A stretch of 64,000 nucleotides of DNA from Massilia sp. METH4 (GTDB taxonomy: Bacteria; Pseudomonadota; Gammaproteobacteria; Burkholderiales; Burkholderiaceae_D), in assembly GCF_037094685.1 (NCBI RefSeq), contig NZ_CP146614.1, positions 3,100,001 to 3,164,000 on the forward strand, in the 5' to 3' direction. Position numbers and translations under genes: made by a program. This document shows, in pieces, positions 45,169-54,898 of the stretch (its first letter is position 1; every line of letters starts with the position of its first letter). The notes under the pieces are model-generated. The model saw nothing but the letters and a program-made list of their open reading frames with translations. It was not told the DNA's origin and searched no databases.

Positions 45169-45599
45169 GGGTGCTACCTCCACAATTAATTTCCGATGAG
45201 CCACAAAAGCTTGCGTTGTGTGCGTGTTCCGTTGCTCGCGTCCAGGAAGCCCCGGGCTTCCTTGAACGAGCATGTAAGCATCGGGCGGACGGGACGGTCA
45301 AACAGAAAATTGTCAGCCCGGTCGTCATGAAACGCCGTGGAAAGCATCGCAACGATGGCGGGCACACATCGAAACGTCGGGATTTTTCCTATCTTGGTAG
45401 CTTTTGTATTGATCGTCGCCGATCGTGAAATTTCGTTAATGAAACAGCGACTGAAAGCTGCAATGTGGATGAATTGATACACTTCAGCACGATACTTTGC
45501 GTGTAGAAACTTTATTCGGCGAAAACCCTCGTATCCGTTAGCGCTGCCGTACTGCAAGCTTTTGCGCTATCGTGTGGTTTTCCGATTCCCGGCCCGCCC
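45169..45599. other. Divergent intergenic region, receptor B and ABC importer
   Basis: About 430 bp carrying the leftward receptor promoter and the rightward importer promoter. The right half (45380-45480) is AT-rich. No promoter pair, hairpin or repeat stands out clearly enough to call, and the reading frames in it are not protein-like. Confidence 0.35.
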
Positions 45600-46538
45600 A
45601 TGCCCTCATTCATCCTGCGCCGCCTGTGGCAGATGGTGCCCACCATGCTGGGCGTCGTGCTGCTGGTGTTCGTGCTGTTCAACTGGGTGGGGGGCGATCC
45701 CGCCTATGTGCTGGCGGGGAAGATGTCGAGCGCGGAGGCGATCGCCAACATCCGCCGCCAGCTGGGCGTGGACGAGCCCTGGCACGTGCAGTTGCTGATC
45801 TTCCTGAAACAGATCGTCACCTTCGACTTCGGCCAGAGCTGGGCCACCGGCGAGCCGGTCGGCCATATCATCGCCTCGCGCCTGGGGCCGTCGCTGACGG
45901 TGCTGGTGCCGCTCACGGTCCTGGAAACCCTGATCGGCATTGCCCTGGCGCTGGCGATCGCCTTCGTGCGCGGTTCGCTCACGGACCGGGCCGTGATGGT
46001 GGCCTGCACGGCGGCCATGTCGGTCTCGATCCTCGTCTACATCATCGTGTTCCAGTACGGGCTGGCCTACCGGCTCGGCTTGTTTCCCGTGCAGGGCTGG
46101 GGCGACAGCCTGGCGGAAAACCTGCTGCGTTATGCGCCGCTGCCGATCCTGATCGGCCTGGCCGTGTCGGTGGCGCCCACCCTGCGGCTGTACCGCAGCT
46201 TCGTGCTGGACGAGGCGAACCAGGATTACGTGCGCACCGCCCGCGCCAAGGGCTTGCCGGAACGGCGCGTGATGTGGGTGCACGTGCTGCGCAACGCAGC
46301 GATTCCCATCATCACGCACGTGATGGCCAGCCTCCCGGCGCTCCTGATCGGTGCCTTCCTGCTGGAGCGCTTTTTCGGCATTCCCGGCATCGGCCGGGAA
46401 GTGATCCTGGCGGTGGAGCGCAGCGACTTCCCCGTCATCAAGGCGATTACCGTCTACGTGGCCGCCGCCACGATGGTGTTCAACCTGTCGGCGGACCTGC
46501 TGTACCGGGCGGTCGACCCGCGGGTGCAGGCGGCATGA
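45600..46538 (+). CDS. Peptide-type ABC transporter permease (DppB/OppB/YejB family)
   Basis: A 312-aa inner-membrane permease. The N-terminus FILRRLWQMVPTMLGVVLLV followed by GGDPAYVLAG and DEPWHVQLLIFLKQ is typical of the OppB/DppB family. The EAA loop that contacts the ATPase is ANQDYVRTARAKGLPERRVM, and the C-terminal VFNLSADLLYRAVDPRV is conserved. Six membrane segments are expected. It overlaps the next permease by 4 bp (ATGA). With the two downstream genes it makes a yejBEF-like importer for peptides or related molecules. No periplasmic binding-protein gene is present in the window. Confidence 0.93.
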   Translation: MPSFILRRLWQMVPTMLGVVLLVFVLFNWVGGDPAYVLAGKMSSAEAIANIRRQLGVDEPWHVQLLIFLKQIVTFDFGQSWATGEPVGHIIASRLGPSLTVLVPLTVLETLIGIALALAIAFVRGSLTDRAVMVACTAAMSVSILVYIIVFQYGLAYRLGLFPVQGWGDSLAENLLRYAPLPILIGLAVSVAPTLRLYRSFVLDEANQDYVRTARAKGLPERRVMWVHVLRNAAIPIITHVMASLPALLIGAFLLERFFGIPGIGREVILAVERSDFPVIKAITVYVAAATMVFNLSADLLYRAVDPRVQAA

Positions 46539-47539
46539 CGGCTGCGCACTCCGCCGGTCTGTGGATGCTTGCCTGGCGCCGGCTGCGGGCCGACCGGCTG
46601 GCGATGGCGGCGCTGGCGATTGTCGGCGGCTGGCTGCTGCTGGTCGCGCTGTCGGCCGCCGGGCTGGTGGCGGGGGACTGGGAGCGGGAGGTGGGCGTCA
46701 ACTACGCGCCGCCGTCGTTCCTCGGCGCCGCGGTACCGGCCGGCGCGGGACCGGCGGCCGCCGCGCTGCCCCCGCGTGCCAATCCCTTCGACCCGCTGGC
46801 CGCCGATATCGACTCGCTGCGTGCCACACCGCCCGGCGGCGGCGCGGCGCCGGAGCGGCGGCCCACGCTGCCTTTCGGCGCGGACAAGTGGGGGCACGAC
46901 GTGATCCTGAAAACCGTCAAGGGCGCCGAAACGTCGATCGTCGTCGGGCTCGTGGCCGCCTTCGTGGCCGTCGGCCTGGGCACGCTGCTGGGCGCGCTGG
47001 CCGGGTACTTCGGCGGTGTCGTCGACGATGCGCTGGAATGGCTGTACAGCGTGTTCACGGCCATTCCCTCGATCCTGATGATCCTCACGGTGGCGGCGGT
47101 GCTCCAGGCCAAGGGCGTGGCGACGATCGTGCTGATCCTGGGCCTGACCGGCTGGACGGGACCGTACCGCCTGATTCGCGCCGAATACCTGCGGCACAAG
47201 GCGCGCGAATACGTGCTGGCGGCCGATGCCATCGGCGCCTCCGCCTGGCGCAAGATGTTCGTGCACATCTTCCCGAACGTGAGTCACGTGGCGCTGGTGC
47301 AGTTGTCGATCCTCGTCGTCGGCTTCATCAAGGCCGAGGTGATCCTGTCGTTCCTCGGCTTCGGCGTGCCGGCCGGCGTGGTGTCGTGGGGTTCGATGCT
47401 CAACGAGGCGCAGAACGAACTCCTGCTGGGCAAGTGGTGGCAGCTGGCGGCGGCCGCCGGCGCGATGGCCGTGCTGGTGACGGCATTTTCCCTGCTGGCG
47501 GACGCGCTGCGCGATGCGCTCGATCCGAAGGTGAAATGA
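46535..47539 (+). CDS. Peptide-type ABC transporter permease (DppC/OppC/YejE family)
   Basis: A 334-aa protein starting at the ATG that overlaps the previous stop codon. An N-terminal membrane helix is followed by a periplasmic insertion rich in Pro and Ala (about 45-110). The permease core has FGADKWGHDVILKTVKGAET, SVFTAIPSILMILTVAAVLQ, EAA-loop sequence YLRHKAREYVLAADAIGASA and the end LLADALRDALDPKVK. The periplasmic insertion is typical of YejE-like permeases. Partner of the upstream permease. Confidence 0.92.
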   Translation: MTAAHSAGLWMLAWRRLRADRLAMAALAIVGGWLLLVALSAAGLVAGDWEREVGVNYAPPSFLGAAVPAGAGPAAAALPPRANPFDPLAADIDSLRATPPGGGAAPERRPTLPFGADKWGHDVILKTVKGAETSIVVGLVAAFVAVGLGTLLGALAGYFGGVVDDALEWLYSVFTAIPSILMILTVAAVLQAKGVATIVLILGLTGWTGPYRLIRAEYLRHKAREYVLAADAIGASAWRKMFVHIFPNVSHVALVQLSILVVGFIKAEVILSFLGFGVPAGVVSWGSMLNEAQNELLLGKWWQLAAAAGAMAVLVTAFSLLADALRDALDPKVK

Positions 47540-49233
47540 TGGGCGCCCCGTTGCTCGAGGTGAGAAACCTGCGCATCGCCTTCAAGGTCGACAAGCGCAG
47601 CACGGTCGAAGCCGTGAAGGGCATCTCCTTCGACATCCCGCGCAACGCCACGGTGGCGCTGGTGGGCGAGTCGGGCAGCGGCAAGTCGGTCAGTTCGCTG
47701 GCGGTGATGGGCCTGCTGCCGGCGGAAACCACGCTGATCGACCCGGCCAGCACGGTGCGCTTCGACGGCCACGACGTGCTGCGCCTGTCCACCGCGGAGC
47801 GCCGCGCGCTGTGCGGCCGGGATATCGCGATGATCTTCCAGGAGCCGATGTCCTCGCTCAATCCGGTTTTCACGGTCGGCTTCCAGGTGGGCGAAGTGCT
47901 GCGCCGGCACCTGGGAATGAGCCGGCGCCAGGCGCGTGCGCGCACGCTCGAATTGCTGGAAGAGGTGGGGATTCCCGATCCGGCGGCGAAGATCGATGGC
48001 TATCCGGGCCAGATGTCCGGCGGCCAGCAGCAGCGCGTGATGATCGCCATGGCGATCGCGTGCGAGCCGAAGCTGCTGATCGCCGACGAGCCGACCACCG
48101 CGCTGGACGTGACGATCCAGCAGCAGATCGTGGAGCTGATCGCGCGCCTGCAACGCGAGCGGGGCATGGCCGTGCTGTTCATCACGCACGACCTGGGGCT
48201 GGTGGGGGAGATCGCCGACCACGTGATCGTGATGCGGCACGGCGAGATCCGCGAAACGGGACCGGCGGCGCAGGTCTTCGGCGCTCCACGCGACCTGTAC
48301 ACCCGCGCGCTGCTCCACTGCCGGCCGTCGCTGCATGCGCGGCCGTTCCGCCTGCCCGTCATTGCCGACTACATGGAACAGGGAGCGCAGGCCGAGGCGG
48401 TGCCGCAGCGCACGCGCGGCTATGGGCCGGATGACGCGCAGTCGTCCAATATCATCCTCGACGTGCGCAACCTGAAGAAAAGCTTCTGGACGCGCGAAGG
48501 GCTGTTCGGCAAGCGCGAATTCCAGGCCGTGAAGGATGTGTCGTTCCAGCTGCTGCGCGGGAAGACGCTGGGCGTGGTCGGCGAATCCGGCTCGGGCAAG
48601 ACCACGGTGGGCCTCACGCTGCTGCGGCTGCACCGGGCGACCGGCGGCAGCGTGCTGTTCGAGGGGCGCGACCTGCTGGCGCTGCCGGAGCGGGAATTCC
48701 ATCCGTATAAACGGCGCATGCAGGTCATCTTCCAGAATCCCTATGCCTCGCTGAACCCGCGTTTCACGGTCGGGCAGATCCTGCTGGAGCCGATGCGGCT
48801 GCACCGCATCGGGCATGACGATGGCGAGCGGGTCGCCATGGCCCTGGCGCTGCTGGCGCGCGTGGGCTTGCCCGAGGCGGCGTTCCACCGCTATCCGCAC
48901 GAATTCTCCGGCGGGCAGCGCCAGCGCATCGCGATCGCGCGCTGCCTGACGATGCGGCCGGAAATCCTCGTCTGCGACGAATCCGTGTCGGCGCTCGACG
49001 TGTCGGTGCAGGCCCAGGTGCTGAACCTGCTGCAGGACCTGCAGGACGAGTTCGGCCTGTCGTACATCTTCATCTCGCACGACCTGGCGGTGGTGAAGTA
49101 CATCTCGGACCGCGTGATGGTGATGCGGGACGGCGCCGTGGTGGAAATGGCTGATGCCGACACCCTGTACCGCGACCCGCAACATCCGTACACCCGCCGC
49201 CTGTTGTCGGCATATCCCCGTGGCGTGGAGTAA
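47539..49233 (+). CDS. ABC transporter with two fused ATPase domains (YejF type)
   Basis: A protein of about 564 aa (the ATG at 47536 would add one residue) with two complete ATP-binding cassettes, the fusion of DppD- and DppF-like halves. The first has Walker [12 protein letters not shown] near residue 42, Q-loop [15 protein letters not shown], signature [14 protein letters not shown] and Walker [13 protein letters not shown]. The second has Walker [12 protein letters not shown] near 349, [29 protein letters not shown] and [18 protein letters not shown]. Both sites look active. The fused form is the normal state in YejABEF-type importers, which take up peptides and microcin C. It overlaps the upstream stop codon. 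Confidence 0.94.
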   Translation: MGAPLLEVRNLRIAFKVDKRSTVEAVKGISFDIPRNATVALVGESGSGKSVSSLAVMGLLPAETTLIDPASTVRFDGHDVLRLSTAERRALCGRDIAMIFQEPMSSLNPVFTVGFQVGEVLRRHLGMSRRQARARTLELLEEVGIPDPAAKIDGYPGQMSGGQQQRVMIAMAIACEPKLLIADEPTTALDVTIQQQIVELIARLQRERGMAVLFITHDLGLVGEIADHVIVMRHGEIRETGPAAQVFGAPRDLYTRALLHCRPSLHARPFRLPVIADYMEQGAQAEAVPQRTRGYGPDDAQSSNIILDVRNLKKSFWTREGLFGKREFQAVKDVSFQLLRGKTLGVVGESGSGKTTVGLTLLRLHRATGGSVLFEGRDLLALPEREFHPYKRRMQVIFQNPYASLNPRFTVGQILLEPMRLHRIGHDDGERVAMALALLARVGLPEAAFHRYPHEFSGGQRQRIAIARCLTMRPEILVCDESVSALDVSVQAQVLNLLQDLQDEFGLSYIFISHDLAVVKYISDRVMVMRDGAVVEMADADTLYRDPQHPYTRRLLSAYPRGVE

Positions 49234-49261
49234 GATGGCGGAACTATGATGGCGGAACTAT
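49234..49261. repeat. 14-bp tandem duplication at the start of the DedA gene
   Basis: GATGGCGGAACTAT occurs twice in direct succession between the ABC stop codon and the DedA start, so three possible ATGs are created. Only the one at 49260 is in frame with the DedA protein. Confidence 0.8.
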
Positions 49262-50225
49262 GGCGAACTTGATCTATCTGTTGCAGGAATACGGCGTGCT
49301 GATCGTCTTCATCGTCGTCCTGGTCGAGCAGATGGGGGCGCCGATTCCCGCCTACCCGGTGCTGATCGTGTCGGGCGCGCTGGCGATGAACGGGGGCACG
49401 CCGCTGGCCGGCGTGCTGGCCGTGGCACTGACGGGCTGCGTGCTGGCCGACATGTTCTGGTTCAGCGCCGGGCGCCGCTACGGCAAGCGCATCCTGAAGG
49501 TGCTGTGCCGCATCTCGCTGTCACCCGACTATTGCGTGTCCCAGACCGAGGACAATTTCAGGAAATGGGGCGTGAAGTCGATGATCGTGGCCAAGTTCAT
49601 CCCCGGCTTCAACACGATCGCGCCGCCGATGGCCGGCGCGATGGGCACGCGGCTGCCCGTCTTCCTGTCGTTCAGCCTGCTGGGCGGCCTGCTGTGGAGC
49701 CTGACGGGTATCCTGATCGGCGTGTATTTCAACAAGAACATCGACGAGGTGCTGGAAATCTTCTCGACGATGGGCGGCACCGCGCTCGCCGTGCTGGGCA
49801 CGCTGCTGGCGCTGTTCGTGCTGTTCAAGTACATCGAGCGGCGCCGCTTCCAGCGCGCCATGCAGACGGAACGCATCAATGTCGAGCAGTTGCGCGCCTT
49901 GCTCGACGCTGGCCACGAGCCGGTGCTGGTGGACGCCCGCAGCGCCACCGCCCGCCAGCTCGACCCGCCGGCGCCGGGCGCGCTGCCCGTGGACGGCAAC
50001 CTGGCCAGCCTGCTCGACGCGCTGCCGCGCGACCGTCACATCGTCGTCTATTGCAGCTGCCCGAACGATGTGACGGCCGCCAGCATCGCCAAGCAGCTGC
50101 ACCAGCATGGGTACACGCTGGCCAGGCCGCTGCATGGCGGGCTGGAGGCATATAACTCGGCGTTCCGGGCGGGGGAGACGGTGGTGGTGGGGGAGCAGAT
50201 TCCCGCGGCGGAGGGGCCGCGCTGA
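49260..50225 (+). CDS. DedA-family membrane protein fused to a rhodanese domain
   Basis: A 321-aa protein. Residues 1-205 are a DedA/VTT membrane domain (VLVEQMGAPIPAYPVLIVSG, FSAGRRYGKRILKVLCRISL, FIPGFNTIAPPMAGAMGTRL), the fold linked to lipid flipping and envelope homeostasis. After the last membrane helix, residues about 215-310 form a cytoplasmic rhodanese domain (INVEQLRALLDAGHEPVLVD ... HIVVYCSCPNDVTAASIAKQ ... LHGGLEAYN). The active-site cysteine is C265, with a second cysteine at C267. The loop lacks the usual CxxGxRS pattern. Rhodanese domains move sulfur or sense redox state; the fused arrangement occurs in other proteobacteria but its role is not established. Confidence 0.92.
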   Translation: MANLIYLLQEYGVLIVFIVVLVEQMGAPIPAYPVLIVSGALAMNGGTPLAGVLAVALTGCVLADMFWFSAGRRYGKRILKVLCRISLSPDYCVSQTEDNFRKWGVKSMIVAKFIPGFNTIAPPMAGAMGTRLPVFLSFSLLGGLLWSLTGILIGVYFNKNIDEVLEIFSTMGGTALAVLGTLLALFVLFKYIERRRFQRAMQTERINVEQLRALLDAGHEPVLVDARSATARQLDPPAPGALPVDGNLASLLDALPRDRHIVVYCSCPNDVTAASIAKQLHQHGYTLARPLHGGLEAYNSAFRAGETVVVGEQIPAAEGPR

Positions 50226-50297
50226 CGCGTTATCGGTGCTGGCATGGGAAGACCGGTGTCGCGGGCGGCCATTCCCCACATGGCAACAAAGGGGTCT

Positions 50298-50366
50298 AGT
50301 AGTCATACTACTGCGAGATATTTGCAGCAATCGTACACGGGCGGGTGTCTTTGTACCCAAACTACA
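50298..50366. promoter_or_regulatory. Two palindromic operator-like sites upstream of glk
   Basis: AGTAGTCATACTACT (50298-50312) is a perfect 6-3-6 inverted repeat. TGTACCCAAACTACA (50352-50366) has TGTA/TACA ends at the same overall length of 15 bp. They lie 121 and 67 bp before the glucokinase start. Length and TGTA..TACA ends resemble the HexR (RpiR family) site of proteobacterial sugar catabolism; the assignment to HexR is inference. Confidence 0.45.
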
Positions 50367-50432
50367 TGACAGCTCTTGCGCATTCGCCAAGAAATCCGCT
50401 AGCATTGGGCTTCACCTTTTTCCTCGCCTGCC

Positions 50433-51449
50433 ATGAACGCCATGTCGACTCCCACCCCGCAGATCCTCGTTTCCGCATACCCGGGTGGGCCCCGGCTGCT
50501 AGCCGACGTGGGCGGCACCAATGCACGCTTCGCGCTGGAAGTGGCGCCGGGGCAGGTGAGCCACATCCATGTGCTGGCCGGGGCGCAGTACCCCACGCTG
50601 GCCGCCGCCCTGCAAGCCTACCTGGCGTTGCCGGACGTGGCTGCCGCGGCGCCCGCCGTGCGCCATGGCGCGATCGCCATCGCCAACCCGGTCACCGGCG
50701 ACTACGTGCGCATGACGAACCATCACTGGGAATTCTCGATCGAAGGCATGCGCCAGGAGTGCGGCTTCGAGGTGCTGGCCGTGGTCAACGACTTCACGGC
50801 GCTGGCCCGTTCCCTGCCTTTCCTGGGCGCGCACAAGCGCCAGGTCGGCGGCGGCACGGCCGTGCCGGAAACGCCGCTGGGCCTGATCGGCGCCGGCACG
50901 GGCCTGGGCGTGTCGGGCCTGATCCCGTCTGCCTCCGGCTGGACGGCGCTGCTGTCCGAGGGCGGTCACGTGAGCTTCTCCCCGGTGAACGAGACCGAAG
51001 TGGCGATCCTGCAATTCGCCTGGCGCGAATTCGAGCACGTGTCGGCCGAGCGGCTGATGTCCGGCGCCGGCATCGAACTGATTTATCGCGCGCTGGCCGA
51101 CTACCGCAAGTTCGCGGCCGAGGCGCTGACCCCGGCCGAGATCGCGCGCCGCGCGCTGGCTGGCGATTGCGCGTTGTGCGACGAGGCGATCGAAGCCTTC
51201 TGCGGCATGCTGGGCACGATCGGCGCCAACCTGGCCGTCACGCTGGGTGCGCAAGGCGGCATCTATATCGGCGGCGGCATCGTACCGAAACTGGGCGAGC
51301 GCTTCGACAAATCGGGTTTCCGTGCCCGCTTCGAGGCAAAGGGCCGCTTCCGCCAGTACCTGTCGGGCATTCCCACCTATGTGATCACCGCGGAGTATCC
51401 GGCTTTCCTGGGCGTATCCGCCATCCTGGCCGAGCGGTTGGCCGCTTGA
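50433..51449 (+). CDS. glk: Glucokinase
   Basis: A 338-aa cytoplasmic enzyme of the Glk family that phosphorylates glucose with ATP and feeds the Entner-Doudoroff pathway. Landmarks are [15 protein letters not shown] (phosphate loop, about 22-36), [15 protein letters not shown] (glucose-binding Asp), [28 protein letters not shown] and [17 protein letters not shown]. There are two ATGs close together (50433 and 50442) and neither has a strong ribosome site. It stands alone here, without zwf, edd or eda nearby. Confidence 0.96.
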   Translation: MNAMSTPTPQILVSAYPGGPRLLADVGGTNARFALEVAPGQVSHIHVLAGAQYPTLAAALQAYLALPDVAAAAPAVRHGAIAIANPVTGDYVRMTNHHWEFSIEGMRQECGFEVLAVVNDFTALARSLPFLGAHKRQVGGGTAVPETPLGLIGAGTGLGVSGLIPSASGWTALLSEGGHVSFSPVNETEVAILQFAWREFEHVSAERLMSGAGIELIYRALADYRKFAAEALTPAEIARRALAGDCALCDEAIEAFCGMLGTIGANLAVTLGAQGGIYIGGGIVPKLGERFDKSGFRARFEAKGRFRQYLSGIPTYVITAEYPAFLGVSAILAERLAA

Positions 51450-51751
51450 TCGGTTAAACTGCGCAGTTACACTCGTCCATCACACGGATCCGCCACGATA
51501 GGCGTGCGAATTGCACTGCGCACGCTTTTATGGAGTACAATGCCCGTCATTGGATGAAACGGCGCCACCCGATCCCGCAACTCTTCCGGGGAAGGCCGAC
51601 AAGGTTTTCAGGTCTTGAAAACACTTCTCTCCATCGTTGACCTTATTTGATCTGACGCCCCGGGTGGTCTTCACGCCCCGGAATCGCCGGCCATCCGCCG
51701 GCGGTTCGCCGGTATTTCGTACGCCGGGCAGGGCGCCCACATTGTTGGCAT
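51450..51751. other. glk-scpB intergenic region
   Basis: About 300 bp. It contains a likely scpB promoter (listed separately) and a 7-bp inverted repeat GTTTTCA-GGTCT-TGAAAAC at 51604-51622 without a T tract, inside what would be the scpB 5' leader. No gene is supported. Confidence 0.5.
51511..51541 (+). promoter_or_regulatory. Candidate scpB-rluB promoter
   Basis: TTGCAC (51511-51516) and TACAAT (51536-51541) with a 19-bp spacer, slightly long. Transcription from about 51548 would give a 200-nt leader before scpB. Confidence 0.4.
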
Positions 51752-52474
51752 ATGGATACAGCTGAGGCGAAGAAAGTCCTCGAAACCGCACTGCTATGCG
51801 CACGCGAGCCGTTGCCGATGCACAGCCTGAAGAAGCTGTTCGTCGATGTCGACGAGGCCGGGCGGCCGCTGGACGAAGGCCTCGGCAGCGATGAAATCCG
51901 CGGCCTGCTGGAGTCGTTGCGGCAGGATTGGCAGGGCAGGGGAGTCGAACTCGTGAACCTGTCCTCCGGCTGGCGCTTCCAGAGCCGGCCCGAGATGAAG
52001 CAATACCTGGATCGCCTGAACCCGGAAAAGCCGCAGAAGTATTCGCGGGCCACGCTCGAGACGCTGGCGATCATCGCCTACCGCCAGCCGGTCACGCGGG
52101 GCGACATCGAGGAAATCCGCGGCGTGGCCGTGAATTCGCAGACGATCCGCATGCTGGAAGACCGCGGCTGGGTCGACACCGTCGGTTACCGCGACGTGCC
52201 GGGCCGCCCGGCGCTCCTCGGCACCTCGAAGCAGTTCCTGGATGATCTGGGCTTACAGTCGCTGGCCCAGCTGCCGCCTTTGCAGCAAATCAGCGATACG
52301 CAGAACGCCAATTCGATCGAGATGCTCGAAGCGGCGCTGCAGGAGAATTTCGAGAAGGCGGCGCATGCCGCCGATGTCACTGACAATGTAGCGCCCGGGG
52401 AAGCATCCGCCACAGGCGCGGTGCAGGCGCCTGACGCTGAGCCCACGCAAGAAAACACGCATGAACAACACTGA
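51752..52474 (+). CDS. scpB: Segregation and condensation protein ScpB
   Basis: A 240-aa protein made of two winged-helix domains, the kleisin-associated subunit of the SMC-ScpA-ScpB complex that compacts and segregates chromosomes. Landmarks are [89 protein letters not shown] and [12 protein letters not shown] low-complexity acidic tail follows residue 190. scpA is not adjacent. The end overlaps rluB by 14 bp, the usual scpB-rluB pairing. Confidence 0.95.
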   Translation: MDTAEAKKVLETALLCAREPLPMHSLKKLFVDVDEAGRPLDEGLGSDEIRGLLESLRQDWQGRGVELVNLSSGWRFQSRPEMKQYLDRLNPEKPQKYSRATLETLAIIAYRQPVTRGDIEEIRGVAVNSQTIRMLEDRGWVDTVGYRDVPGRPALLGTSKQFLDDLGLQSLAQLPPLQQISDTQNANSIEMLEAALQENFEKAAHAADVTDNVAPGEASATGAVQAPDAEPTQENTHEQH

Positions 52475-54629
52475 GAACATTTCCGAGACCGGCACGCCGG
52501 CCGAACCGGCCGTGAAGCCGAAGCGTCGCACCAAGGCGCAGATCGCCGCCGAGGCTGCTGCCGCCGCCACCCCCGCCACCGCCACTCCGGCCGCCGCTGC
52601 TCCTGCCGAGCCAGCACCGGCGGCCGAGGCACCCGCCAAGCCGAAGCGCACCCGCAAGAAGGCCGAATCCGCGAGCGCCGCCGAGGCGCCAGCCGCCGAA
52701 GCCGCCGCGCCGGCAGCCGCGGCCGAGGAAGCCCCCGCCGTGAAAAAGCCGCGCGCCCGCAAGCCGAAGGCGGAAGTGGCGTCCGAGGCGGCCACTCCAG
52801 CAGCGGAAGCCTCCGCGGCCGTTGCGCCTGTCGCCGAATCTGCCGCTGCATCTGCCGCATCGGTAGCGCAACCTGCCGGCGACGAGCAGCCGGCCCCCGG
52901 GAAAGCGCGTGCGCCGCGCGGTCCGCGCCAGATGCGCGAGCAGCGCGCACTGCGCGACGCGCAGAAGGCGGAACAGGCACCAATCGAAGCGCAACCGGCC
53001 GAGCAGCCCGCACCTGCATCCGAGTCGGCGCCGGTGCCTGCCGATGCCGCGCCGCAGGAGCAGCGCCGGGAAGGTGGCCGCAACAACGGCAAGAAGCGTA
53101 ACGACACCCGTAACGACCGGAATGCAGCCGGTCGTGAAGGGCGCGAAGGCAACCGCACCGAAGGCAACCGCACCGAAGGCAACCGCACTGAAGGCAACCG
53201 CACTGAAGGCGGTCGCACCGAAGGCGGTCGCGCCGAAGGTGGACGTGCCGAAGGTGGACGTGCCGAAGGCGGCCGCAACGAGCGCAATGCGCAGAATGCG
53301 CGTGGCGGCAAGGGCAAGGGCGCCCAGCGCGGCCCCGGCGGCAACGGCAAGCTGAACGAAGCCGATGCCGTGTTCTCCTTCGTCACCTCCGAGGCGTTCG
53401 ACCAGGAAGACGGCGCGCGCGGCGGCAAGGCCCAGCAAAAGCCGGTGCGCCGCGACCTGACGGCCGAAGACGACGCACCGAAGCTGCACAAGGTGCTGGC
53501 CGAGGCGGGCCTGGGTTCGCGCCGCGACATGGAAGAGCTGATCGTTGCCGGCCGCGTGTCGGTGAACGGCGAGCCTGCGCACATCGGCCAGCGCATCCTG
53601 CCGACCGACGCGGTGCGCATCAACGGAAAACTGATTCAGCGGAAAGTCTCGAAGAAGCCGCCGCGCGTGCTCGTGTACCACAAGCCGGCCGGCGAAATCG
53701 TCTCGCACGACGATCCGGAAGGCCGTCCATCCGTGTTCGACCGCCTGCCGCAAATGAAAGTGGGTAAATGGCTGGCCGTCGGCCGCCTGGACTTCAATAC
53801 CGAAGGCCTGCTGCTGTTCACCACGTCCGGCGACCTGGCGAACCGTCTCATGCACCCGCGCTACAACATCGACCGCGAATACGCCGTGCGCACGCTGGGC
53901 GAGCTGGAAGAAGGCATGCGCCAGAAACTGCTGGCCGGCGTCGAGCTGGAAGACGGCCCGGCGCAATTCACCAAGATCGCCGATGGCGGCGGCGAAGGCG
54001 TCAACAAGTGGTACCGCGTGGTGATCGGCGAAGGCCGCAACCGCGAGGTGCGCCGCATGTTCGAGGCGGTGGGCCTGACGGTCTCCCGCCTGATCCGCAC
54101 CCGCTACGGCGCGCTCACGCTGCCGTCGAACCTGAAGCGCGGCCGCTGGGAAGAGATGGAAGAAAACACCGTGCGCGACCTGATGGCCGCCGTGGGTGTC
54201 GAGAAGAAGGTGGCCAGTGGCGAGCCGAAGGGCAAGGGCGGCGAACGCATCGGCAACGAGCGCGGCGAAAAGCGCGGCAACCGCGAGCGCGAGCCGAACT
54301 TCAATCGCATGGATATTTCCAACAAGAACGCCGATCCGTTCCCGCAGCCGGCCAAGGGCGGCCGCAATGGCGGCGGTGCCGGCAGCTACTTCGGCGCCGG
54401 CGGCGCCGGCGTGGGCCGTCCCGGCCGTGGCCAGGGTGGCGGTGTGGGCCGCGCGGGCATCGGCGACCAGGGCGGCAGCAGCCGTCCCCAGCAGGGTAAG
54501 GGCCGCGCCCCGCGCCAGCCGGATCCGCTGCAGACCACGTTCGGCTTCGCCGGCCAGCAGCCGCGCCGCGGCGGGCAGCCGCGGGGTGGGGCGATGGATC
54601 ACGGGATGCCGAGAAGGCGTAAGGGGTGA
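52461..54629 (+). CDS. rluB: 23S rRNA pseudouridine synthase RluB with long disordered extensions
   Basis: A 722-aa protein, more than twice the usual size of about 290 aa. The first 335 residues are disordered: Ala/Pro/Glu-rich with many Lys-Arg patches, then nine pentapeptide units of [10 protein letters not shown] type (residues 230-274). The S4 RNA-binding domain starts near 340 ([20 protein letters not shown]) and the RsuA/RluB catalytic domain follows with [14 protein letters not shown], catalytic Asp444. [20 protein letters not shown] is near 520. A Gly/Arg-rich tail runs from about 590. The core modifies U2605 of 23S rRNA. Long basic Gly/Arg-rich extensions are common on RluB in this family of bacteria and probably bind RNA or ribosomes. 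Confidence 0.94.
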   Translation: MNNTENISETGTPAEPAVKPKRRTKAQIAAEAAAAATPATATPAAAAPAEPAPAAEAPAKPKRTRKKAESASAAEAPAAEAAAPAAAAEEAPAVKKPRARKPKAEVASEAATPAAEASAAVAPVAESAAASAASVAQPAGDEQPAPGKARAPRGPRQMREQRALRDAQKAEQAPIEAQPAEQPAPASESAPVPADAAPQEQRREGGRNNGKKRNDTRNDRNAAGREGREGNRTEGNRTEGNRTEGNRTEGGRTEGGRAEGGRAEGGRAEGGRNERNAQNARGGKGKGAQRGPGGNGKLNEADAVFSFVTSEAFDQEDGARGGKAQQKPVRRDLTAEDDAPKLHKVLAEAGLGSRRDMEELIVAGRVSVNGEPAHIGQRILPTDAVRINGKLIQRKVSKKPPRVLVYHKPAGEIVSHDDPEGRPSVFDRLPQMKVGKWLAVGRLDFNTEGLLLFTTSGDLANRLMHPRYNIDREYAVRTLGELEEGMRQKLLAGVELEDGPAQFTKIADGGGEGVNKWYRVVIGEGRNREVRRMFEAVGLTVSRLIRTRYGALTLPSNLKRGRWEEMEENTVRDLMAAVGVEKKVASGEPKGKGGERIGNERGEKRGNREREPNFNRMDISNKNADPFPQPAKGGRNGGGAGSYFGAGGAGVGRPGRGQGGGVGRAGIGDQGGSSRPQQGKGRAPRQPDPLQTTFGFAGQQPRRGGQPRGGAMDHGMPRRRKG
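53148..53282 (+). repeat. 15-bp tandem repeat inside rluB (nine units)
   Basis: Nine in-frame 15-bp units encode GNRTE (four), GGRTE (one), GGRAE (three) and GGRNE (one). Near-identical DNA suggests recent expansion, and the copy number is likely to vary between strains. Confidence 0.9.
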
Positions 54630-54631
54630 AG

Positions 54632-54838
54632 CAGGGAATTCGCGGAGCACTGCTCCGCGCCTGCGGAACGGCTCGGCCTTGCAAGGCCGAGACTGGGGAG
54701 GGACAGGGAATTCGCGGAGCACTGCTCCGCGCCTGCGGAACGGCTCGGCCTTGCAAGGCCGAGACTGGGGAGGGACAGGGAATTCGCGGAGCACTGCTCC
54801 GCGCCTGCGGACGGCTCGGCCTTGCAAGGCCGAGACTG
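54632..54838. repeat. Triplicated 72-bp double-palindrome unit downstream of rluB
   Basis: Units at 54632-54703, 54704-54775 and 54776-54838 (the last has a 1-bp deletion and a shorter end). Each contains GCGGAGCACTGCTCCGC and the perfect 20-bp palindrome CTCGGCCTTGCAAGGCCGAG, so the RNA would form six hairpins in a row. It begins 3 bp after the rluB stop codon. There are no unique spacers, so it is not a CRISPR array. Confidence 0.9.
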
Positions 54839-54898
54839 GAACTGTGCTTGAATTCCTGCGCAAGAGCCTTATATCGGTGACCTGCGCATGAGAAAACC

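Noticed and set aside
54632..54838. Possible CRISPR array
   Set aside because: The three units are contiguous direct repeats with no variable spacers and no cas genes nearby.
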